Assembly: GCA_036971475.1 (NCBI GenBank)
Contig: JBAIZL010000003.1
Location: 48,974,342-49,038,341, forward strand
Direction of reading: 5' to 3'
Length of the DNA stretch: 64,000 bases
Source: Prosapia bicincta
Lineage: Eukaryota; Arthropoda; Insecta; Hemiptera; Cercopidae
The notes below the pieces were generated by a model. The model searched no databases. It was not told the DNA's origin and saw only the letters and a list, made by a program, of their open reading frames with translations. How positions within the stretch are numbered: position 1 is the stretch's first letter; each line of letters begins with the position of its first letter. Positions 55,721-64,000 of the stretch are shown here, piece after piece. A program made the position numbers and the translations under genes.

Positions 55721-56360
55721 CAATGGTTCCGAACCTTTGAGGTCCGCGACCAATGTCTTAGGGGTTCGAGAGATGTCACTGAAATAGAAATGTATTTTTA
55801 TATAACACGTTCGCTGAGACTGTATCCGTAACAACAGGCATCTTGAAAAATAAATATAGGAACCGGTTTGATATGCAGTATGACGTCAGAGTAAAAGTTT
55901 CAAGTACGCAACCTAACAATCCCCAAAATCATGAACACAAAGGACAGATTCAACTCATCTCACTACAATTGTTGTTAAGTCGTGAGAATATGTAATTGCA
56001 TTTTATAACAATTTTGAATAATTAATATTATTATTATACTTATTATATTTTTTCTCTGTTTATCGCGAAAAAACAAACTTGTGTTACTTTTTTTTATTTC
56101 ATTAACTCCTTGTTCTAAACAAATAATAATATAAAGAGGATTAAATATTTACGCCTGGATCTACGAATTGTAACGCGTGATAGTTTTATATTATGTATCT
56201 AAAAATAAAAATAAAGCACTTCTTGAATGTACTTGTAATAAACTTGTGATTGCGTCAACTTTTGCGTGTAATCTACAATTTGTCTAAGAATTTAAGGGGT
56301 CCTTGTCAATGTAGCGATCTATGTAAGGGTCCTTGAAAACATTTTGTGGCGAAGCATTGC
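55721..56360 (+). mobile_element. hAT-type MITE, both ends present
   Basis: About 640 bases from 'caatggttccgaacc' (one change from cagtggtt) to a decayed 3' end containing 'ggtccttgtcaatgtagcga' and 'ccttgaaaacattttgtgg'. It contains the same body as the other copies and no transposase. It gives the best estimate of MITE length for this family. Confidence 0.65.
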
Positions 56361-57234
56361 CATAAACGATTATCTTTAAGGTATTCTTGTTGAGCCAAAA
56401 ATTAGACAACATTTTGCGCTTAGGTTTGAATATCTGCTACAAGTATATATATTTTTATTTCCTATTTAAACACTTATATTAAATGCTTATTTAAACGCAA
56501 GAAGCGGAAAAATATAGGTTTTTCACAATTTACAACATTTATAAGGTTTTGAAGAAGTTAAAGTTATCAAAATTCTCCTTACGATATACATTCCAATGAA
56601 AACCAGCTGAGTATGATTTTAAAGAAACATTTTACAAAACTCATTTACAAAAAATATTGTTTATAACGAAAATTTGTTATGAAAAACTTGAATTATATTA
56701 CATTTAATTTGTATAAAAAATAAAATTATACAAAAGTTTAAAATTTGTTTAAATATGAATATTAACATTTGCCCCTACATGCACCTAGTAAATGTTATTT
56801 ATTCCAAATTTCCGCTTTTAACCATTTCCAAAAAATAAATTTCATATACTTGAGTATTAGACTTTTTGTCTAAATAGAGTAATATAAATGCAAGGTATAT
56901 TAAACATTGACAATTTTTGTGAATGAGAAGTGAAGGATTACCAGAGGTTAAGGGCGTATGTGACGTAATAATGTGCAAGGCTAGAGCTAGCTTTACTCCC
57001 TTAAGACACCTTTAGGCAACAAACTCTAACCGACAAGTTCTAACGTCCATGGAAGAATTTCCTGAAGAAGTAATTAGGTAACATTTTCATTATTTTATTC
57101 TACATCATAGCTAATGTTTCTATTTTTCATAGTTTCTTAAAGTAATGTTCGTAGAACGTAGAATTATATACAGACAAACATACAGGTCGATTAAAATTGA
57201 AATTTGTAGTCCATTACGTTTGGTGAATCTTATT

Positions 57235-57515
57235 AATCACTTCAACAATAGTTTACGACTATCCGGACTACCCGAACAGACACACAAAAACACAAAGTAC
57301 AAACATATTAAACGAACAAACACAATACAAATCAAATACACTCTTTGATACTATCGAAAACCTACCTTTGAAACCGCCACCGCATGACCCGACCTCTCCA
57401 AACAGAAGACACTGATGAAGATCGGCACATAGCGATCGAAAACGTTCTGTCTTTACAAGACTTAGAAAAAGATTTAACACATTTACTAAATTTAAAGTTC
57501 GGATGGTTATAAACT
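57235..57515 (+). mobile_element. Penelope-like element 3' end fragment, copy C
   Basis: Partner of 40,020-40,290 with a few substitutions; 'cactgatgaagatcggcac' is better kept here. Confidence 0.65.
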
Positions 57516-58470
57516 GTAGTTTAAGTGATTAAAAATAAAATTATTTAAGGTACACGAGTGTGCTAATGGTTTAAATCTAATATTTTAATTACATATTATT
57601 TATACAGTAACTTTAATACTTTGGATCTATAGTTTCATTAAACTTCATGTATTTTCTCCTAGAAATATAATAAGGTAGTAGTAGAATTAAAGGCGGCGAC
57701 TTACAAGAACAACAAAATGAAAATTCTAAATCTGGCAGCCGTAATATTTGAATATATTCAAAAGAACATTACAATTACATTCAAAACATGGGATGAGGAT
57801 CCCAATATTTAGCTTAAACCCAGCAAATATTGGAAACTGAACAAATATACGCGTTAGGAAGAAGCTGTAAAACTATTTTCATTATATTAGTGGATTTTAA
57901 TAAAACTACTAAATTACTTTATTTCCAGGTAAAGTTAAAACAACCTAATAATAATTACCTCCCCTTTCCTTCCTCTTCTTTGCACCAAAGCAGCACGTGA
58001 CTGGAACAAGACAAGACATTCTTTTATTAAAGTTAGAGTTTTACTAGTTATACAATATTAGTTGTGCCATTCTTAACGCTCACATAGACACAAATTATTA
58101 TTATTCTTTTTAACTAGGCATTACGTAGTATCAAGATATCAAACGAAATTATATTGAAATATAACTGTAAAAATTAAATATAACTGATATGAGGTAATTT
58201 TAAAAGAATTACTCCTATCATACAGAAGATCCATTTTAAATCCTCCGAATTTCGGGCAGCTTATAAATCCAAAAGTATAGTGTTTGTATATAAGACATAA
58301 AGCAATGAAGGAACCATATAATGAAGGGCCGAGTACTATCTCTGAAATCATGTATTTTAGGACTAAAAAATAAACAAAATTAATAACAATTTCTTTCTCC
58401 AACGTTCACCAGTTTTAAACTAGCCTTATATAGAGAATAAGCAGCCTATTTAAGCATTTATTGAATTTGG

Positions 58471-58530
58471 GGGGAGGGAAAACATTGGGGCTCATTGGGT
58501 CCTTGCAAACAATTTGTTTGTAACCACTGG
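58471..58530 (+). mobile_element. hAT-type element 3' end, copy C
   Basis: Ends 'gtttgtaaccactgg'. Corresponds to 41,245-41,314 with an internal change (ggggagggaaaacattgggg). Confidence 0.6.
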
Positions 58531-58967
58531 CCAATGTGTATGAGAGAGAGGGGTTAGCCTATATATATGAGAGAGAGAAAGGGGGGGGAGAGAATAATGG
58601 GTTTCACTAACAGTGCTTTAACATTAACAATAATATACATGAGCCTAAATATACGTCGCCATTTGTAAATCAAATATAATGAATACATTCATATACTTTA
58701 GCTAATAGAAATAAAAACACGACTAATAAATAAACTAATTCTAGAGTACACTGATGGGACATTTATATAGTTGTATTAGGTATTTATGTGATAAGTTATT
58801 TTTTCTGCTAAGAAGAACAATATGTACCTTTTTGGTAATACGTTTGAAACGTCTAAATGTAGCATTTAACCAAAAGAAAGGTTTTTTAATATATCTACCT
58901 ACAAAAACTTTTCAAGTAAAATAGCTTCTACCTAGGCTATTTTCAGCCCGATTAAATGTCGACGTCA

Positions 58968-58968
58968 T

Positions 58969-59061
<93 letters not shown>
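58968..59061. repeat. Compound AC/AT microsatellite
   Basis: Longer AC and AT tracts than at the matching place in copy A. Confidence 0.95.
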
Positions 59062-59063
<2 letters not shown>

Positions 59064-60369
59064 GTATATTTCGACTGAAACAGTGGTTTATTCGTAATTG
59101 AAGAGATATACCGTCTAGAACCAAGCAAAATTAGGGTAAATAAATTGATTGAAACTTACAAAGTCTCCAAAAGTTTTTAAGCTTCATATTTTTTTCTTTA
59201 AAACTAAGAAAATATGGTTCAAAATGTCCTTAGGAAACCATGGTAATGTAAATACAGCAATTGTTTAATTGTTGTACGATTTAATTACCTACTGTCCTTT
59301 TATGTTTACATATTTAGTTATTATTGAATTTTTATAGGGTCGAAAACGTTTGAGGAACGTAGCGCATTGTCAATGTACGTTGTCCATTGTACATCCTCCG
59401 AATTTCGGTTAGTCTTAAATAAAAAAGTAGAGTGTTTGAATATAAAACATAAAGCAATGGAGGAACTATAGAATAGAGGACAGAGTATTATCTCTCAAAT
59501 CATGTATTTTACGATTAAAAAATATACGAAATCACCAGTTTTAAATTTGCAAAATATAGAGAATAACCAGCCTATTTAAGCATTTACTTTTGCATTTACC
59601 CTTTTTATATTCGCCCTTCAAGTGAATGATAAGAGAATCTGCGAAACCAAAGTGATTAAGATTCAGGATGGTGCGCATTAGGGAAATTAAAGCTGAAATT
59701 ACCAAGAAAAATACTAACTACTAAACGGATATGAATACCTCCCTCCACAATTACCATTTTTAAATATAAGAAAGTGACTAGATAAAGTGAACTGATTGAA
59801 ATACTTTGGCCAATGGTAAAAATATACACATCAACTAATTCTAAAGTAATTTACTGTGGCACTTATTTAGTAGTATTAATTTAATATTGCGATGTTGTTT
59901 TATATATAATAATATGTACAATATGTACATTTCTATCAAGAAGGTAGAAACCTTGGAAACGTACCGTTTAACCAAATCTTAGGCCTACATAAGGTAGCTA
60001 CACGGACTTTCGCGCGAGTAAATGTCGACATCAAGTATAATTTACCTATTAGTTTTTAGGCCTAACCTGACTTTCTCAATGGTTTATTTGTGATTCCCGT
60101 CATATACCGTCTAGGTGTCTGTTATGTATTTTGTTATAACTAAAATACTGATAATTAATTTGATTAAAACTTACTAGGACTCCAAATGATTTTATGCTTC
60201 ATATTTTGCTTTTAGTCTAACACAATATGACTCAATATGTCTTCAGTAAACCATGGTAATGTAAATGTAGTGTATGCCTTATTGTTGTACGTTTATTATT
60301 GGGTACAGTGATATAAATATTTGTGTAAGTTTTATATTTACATTATAATTTAGCTATTACGGAAATTTT

Positions 60370-60985
60370 TTGAAAGTTCATGCTGGGTCGGAAACCTCGG
60401 GAGAACGTATCGCTCTGCCAATGATCGGCTTGAAACTCAAAATAAGTCACAACCGAAAGCTCTCGTTCTGCCGGAGAAGTCTCATACCAATCAGAGTGAG
60501 CGACAGCAGTTTCGATGCCCTCATATCCCTCGGGGACCCCAAATATTCCTGTGAACCCGATTCGGCCTGGCAGAACACTGCACTGTCTCTTGACGCCAAC
60601 TACATTAGAAATACTGGCTAACAACTACCCTGAAGTCGAATGGACCCACATTTACAAGGACGGATCTACCGCGATAGAGACCAGCGGAACTGGATTCTAT
60701 ACAACCTTCATCCACCTAGCCAGAAGGTTTACCTCTTTAAAGGCGAGGGTTCAGCTATTTGTTATGTCTCAGAATGGCTTCCAACTAGCACCAGATTCCT
60801 CCACCTGTCCTCTCTGTCTATACGATAAAGTTAAGGTTAATCATTTGGCCATCCCCAGCCCTTGTATCCCTTCAATACAATGATAAAGTCCACACAACAA
60901 TGTCCTGGTTCCACTTCCTGACGCAGAGCTCCACATGCTCTTCCCGTATTCCAACTAATCAAACTAAATATTTGTCTTCCTCTGC
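60370..60985 (+). pseudogene. LINE ORF2 RNase H fragment, copy C
   Basis: The frame 60,515-60,883 reads NYPEVEWTHIYKDGSTAIET then SGTGFYTTFIH, with the catalytic Asp in IYKDGS, and continues to STCPLCLYDKVKVNHLAIPS, a Cys-x2-Cys…His motif. Compared with copy A, an internal deletion of the 'E-A-I…S-D-S' part brings the RNase H start next to the zinc-knuckle-like end while keeping the frame open for 122 codons. This is a deletion product, not an intact enzyme. Confidence 0.75.
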
Positions 60986-61178
60986 ACATTTCATTATTTA
61001 CAAAAAAAAATTCCACTTTGTTTATTTTATTTTTATTGAATTGGAAGTGTTGTTAAATTATATTCTGGTGTTTCACTACAAACATAACACAGCAGACAAT
61101 ATTGCAAAAATATTTCGCTTTTAAGAGAGCCATTTTCAACCTAACGATGAAGTTAAAATTAAACCTCGATATTCGAGT

Positions 61179-61179
<1 letters not shown>

Positions 61180-61231
<52 letters not shown>

Positions 61232-61236
61232 CAAGA

Positions 61237-61267
<31 letters not shown>

Positions 61268-61270
61268 GTA
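61180..61270. repeat. GA microsatellite
   Basis: Pure to slightly interrupted (GA)n; the frames rich in RERERE or SLSLSL arise from it. Confidence 0.95.
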
Positions 61271-62194
61271 GGCAGAGAAAAACATTAGAAGGAAATTCAA
61301 AGACAGGTGTACAAAGTAAGAATTGGAGAGAAAGCGGGAAATTGAGGAAAGAGAAAGAAACATTAAGGGGGTTGAAAAAAGAGTGGAGAGAATTAAGAAA
61401 TGGGAAATACATACAGAGAAAGACTATTTCATACTAAGGAAATGTGATGGGGCAGAGACACTCTTTCCAGAATATGAGGCAAAATGCGTATTTTTAGAAA
61501 CGTTTATAAAGAGACCAGTATAAGGAATATTTGTCGAGAAGTACGTAGTGAGAAGCATCTTTGGTGAAAGGGAAATGATAAATGCTTTATGGAAATAATT
61601 TAAAACTGGATTATTTCTTAAACAAAACTATAAAGTTGTAAATGCTGGTGGAAGAAGTTGTAAGTGGTAAGAGACAATGAAGCGTCAATTGTAGGGAAGT
61701 GAAAAACGATGGTACAGTATAGGAAATGAATCACGAGCCCAATGCAGAAAACCAAGAAATAGAAGAAAAATATCACAACACACTTTACTAATTTAAAAAG
61801 TAAATTTAAAGTAAAATATAAAATACTTTTAAATATTCTAAGAAAAATTCCAAGCCATCTGATTAGGATCTATGTTTCCATGAGCATTATATGTGAAACC
61901 TCTTACTTTAGGATTAAAACCTAAACTAAATGTTTGGAATATTTCTTTACACATCTTTTACATACTTTTAGGCTAGACTTGCATTGTGTGGTATCAATGA
62001 AAGGGAACAAAGTAGTTAAAAAGGAAAAGATTTATCTTGGATATAAATACGTTATGGCTTAAGTTAAACTTTTACCATACTTTTAGACATACTTTTACAT
62101 ACTTGCATTACCTGGAATTAATGAAAGGGAACAAAGCAGTGAAAAGGAATGTATACAGTAAGGAATATAAGAGTAGTAAATGGGGAAAGAAATG

Positions 62195-62320
62195 TTGGGA
62201 GGTAAGAGGCAATTGTGAGGGAGGGAGGCATGGTTTTATATGGAAGGGACATAGCCCAAGTGCATCGATACAAAAGCTTTCGCTAATGGATGATAAATAA
62301 CTTACATGCCTTCAATTGCT
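62195..62320. repeat. Single diverged monomer of the 125-bp satellite
   Basis: One unit containing 'gaggcaattgtgagggagg', 'atagcccaagtgcatcgata' and 'ctaatggatgataaataact', flanked by unrelated sequence. It lies at the position in copy C corresponding to the large array in copy A. Confidence 0.9.
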
Positions 62321-62329
62321 CAACTAAAA

Positions 62330-62870
62330 CTAGGGCAAACAGTTTTCAACGTTATTTTATAAGCCAAAACAAAATACCAAACTGCGTTATTTAGTTTTAT
62401 TGGATAAAACTCCGTATACATTTCCCGTAATAAGGTGGGAGCATCCAAAGATTTACCCGAAACATGGGCCTGCATAAGGCTCTAGTTAGGCTGTCCTTAG
62501 CAATTGTAAGTGTCGGCAATCACAGGTAACCCAACCTTACTTCCACCATGGGCATTCGTACTTGATACACAGTCGGTAGGATAGGAATGTATTTTGTTGT
62601 AAGTTTACATTTCGTGTATTAAGTTAACAAATACTTACAAAGTTTCCAAACGTTTTCAAGTTTCATAGTTTTTCTTCTTTTTCAACAAAATATAATAAAA
62701 AATGTCTTTACGTAACCATGGCTATATGAATGAGATTTATTCTTGATTGTTGTACGGTTTTAGCCGACATAAATTTTAATGATACTAATATTTATATACT
62801 TATTATATTTACATTCTCGTTAAGTTTTATTTATTTTAATAAATTCATTATATTTTAAAAGGGTATTATT
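62330..62870. repeat. Further diverged unit of the 41-44 kb tandem repeat
   Basis: Contains 'acttacaaagtttccaaacg', 'ttttcaagtttcatag' and 'aatgtctttacgtaaccatgg', matching 41.96-42.06, 43.41-43.51, 51.01-51.11, 59.15-59.25 and 60.17-60.26 kb. Copy A has no equivalent at this position. Confidence 0.6.
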
Positions 62871-63015
62871 TTCTATTTTCTAGAATAGATGATTTACTTC
62901 CTCAAAATCCCTCTTGCGGCACCCTCTACATATTTGTGTCAGAATAACACTGAACAACAACGCAACATTGTTACTCTTGTCAGGCTGACAGGCATACACT
63001 GACTGGAAACAAGCG

Positions 63016-63017
<2 letters not shown>

Positions 63018-63078
<61 letters not shown>
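63018..63078. repeat. AT microsatellite
   Basis: About 30 uninterrupted AT units. Confidence 0.95.
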
Positions 63079-63079
<1 letters not shown>

Positions 63080-64000
63080 TGCCTCACAACTCCTACCTCA
63101 GTATGAGCATAGTTTCTTTACGGTGGGGTGTTGCTTACGAGTTCTGTGAATATTGGAAAAATGGTGGCACCAAAACAAACCGCTCCCCCCCCCCTTCATG
63201 GAGAAAACTTTCCGACCATATTGTAAAGGAAAATGAACACAAAAATACAGAAGCAAATAAACAATCTATAGATTTGCATCACTCTAACTGTAATGCAAAA
63301 TACAAGATAGAAAAATCACTACTAGGCTTTTAAAAAGTGATAGCAACAGTTTTTGAGATGAACGAATTTAATCCACGATTTTTATCTTCGGCCACACTCC
63401 TTGTCAAAAAATACGGAAAACCTTTTGATAATTATGAAGAAACTAAATACGTGACTTCGTGCGTTGCCAGCTAAGGAGTCGGCAAAAGTGGAAGCACGCT
63501 CTGGGTGCCTACCCCAGTGGTTCCCAACTGGAACTAACCCCTATGGGACCGTAGGCAATGTCTTAGGGGTCAGTGAGATGTTACTGATATTAAAATATTT
63601 ATATTTAACACATTTACTGCGGCCGTATCCGACCGTTGCATCCATCGAGAGGCTTTGGTAGCCAAGAGATTGCCTGAAGTGTTGCATAAAACTCTCAATG
63701 AGGTAGTTCAACGTATTAACTACATTAAAGGTGTGTAGTCTAGATTGTTTTCTTTGCTAGGGTAGTGAGAATGCTCCGCTTCTTATCCATACCGAAGTAA
63801 GGGGGCTCTCCCGAGGTGGTATACTGAAAAGGTTTTTTGATGTTAAGGATGAGGTCAGAATCGTCCTTTTTGATACCAAGTATTGACATTTACTTAGACA
63901 TTTCTTGACTTTGCACGACTGCTTACTTAGCTCTGTTTGAACATTTCAAGGTTTTGAATCTAAGCTTACAAATCTAGTAACAATATAAATATGTTTCAAG
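63080..64000 (+). mobile_element. hAT element remnant, copy C (cut by window end)
   Basis: Partner of 48,470-49,330, with the 'cagtggttcccaac' terminus at 63,515. The left part (63,103-63,333) is open over 76 codons but I cannot assign it to a known domain. Confidence 0.65.
63660..63893 (+). pseudogene. hAT transposase fragment, copy C
   Basis: From 63,782 the frame LIHTEVRGLSRGGILKRFFD then VKDEVRIVLFDTKY is open to a TGA at 63,891-63,893. Trp of the H-T-E-V-R-W box is Gly here. This copy keeps about 17 bases (ILKRFFDVKD) that copy A has lost, so copy A's frameshift arose after duplication. Downstream sequence continues with several stops to the window end. Confidence 0.7.

Larger units (their letters stand above)
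55553..64000 (+). repeat. Segmental duplication copy C (runs off the window)
   Basis: Partner of copy A. Relative to A it lacks 38.27-39.91 kb (junction near 57,085) and 42.21-42.55 kb (junction near 59,378). It has only one satellite monomer, and it has extra sequence at 61.62-62.19 and 62.33-63.02 kb. It continues past position 64,000. Confidence 0.9.

Noticed and set aside
61053..61523. Long frames on both strands rich in RE or SL
   Set aside because: Produced by the (GA)n microsatellite and its purine-rich flank.

Overview
The window looks like AT-rich invertebrate nuclear DNA, most likely from an arthropod. The reasons are jockey-type and RNase H-bearing LINEs, Penelope-like elements with a GIY-YIG domain, hAT elements of the SCAND3/ZBED type, isolated exon-like blocks with GT/AG borders, and long AT, AC and GA microsatellites. 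The species cannot be decided from the sequence. I found no complete host gene, no rRNA or tRNA gene, no CRISPR array and no bacterial-type operon. Nearly all recognisable protein sequence is decayed transposon.

Layout. 0-3 kb holds a jockey-like LINE with a large internal deletion. 3.1-3.6 kb has a core-promoter-like arrangement. 4-7.9 kb is repeat-rich non-coding DNA with a well-formed candidate exon at 5.94-6.02 kb whose paralogue lies at 53.6 kb. 8.0-11.4 kb carries a minus-strand Penelope-like fragment and a 1.3 kb direct duplication. 11.5-15.55 kb is a second direct duplication, with a transposon insertion in one copy only. 16.5-23.8 kb is a mosaic of one interspersed repeat system with a second LINE copy, a foldback element (18.57-18.97 kb) and a 39-bp tandem repeat (19.6-19.8 kb). 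24.1-26.3 kb is a longer, strongly strand-skewed Penelope-like pseudogene. 27.9-29.1 kb is a third LINE copy. 30.7-31.4 kb holds an unrecognised, internally duplicated coding-like module. 31.4-37.1 kb is mostly single-copy and includes candidate exons on the minus strand.

The right half (37.1-64 kb) is dominated by a direct segmental duplication: copy A at about 37.1-49.33 kb and copy C at about 55.55 kb to the window end, with a third partial copy B at 49.8-53.06 kb. The copies contain hAT termini and transposase remnants, a LINE RNase H fragment, a Penelope 3' end and shared microsatellites. Copy A carries a 125-bp minisatellite of about 25 monomers (45.1-48.24 kb); copy C carries one monomer (about 62.2-62.32 kb). 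Copy A also holds a 1.6 kb segment with two minus-strand exon candidates that copy C lacks.

There is no gene pathway to describe. The main interest is structural: nested and duplicated repeats, a locally expanded satellite with higher-order structure, and a few unexplained exon-like sequences. All calls come from reading the sequence by eye; boundaries are approximate unless stated to the base.
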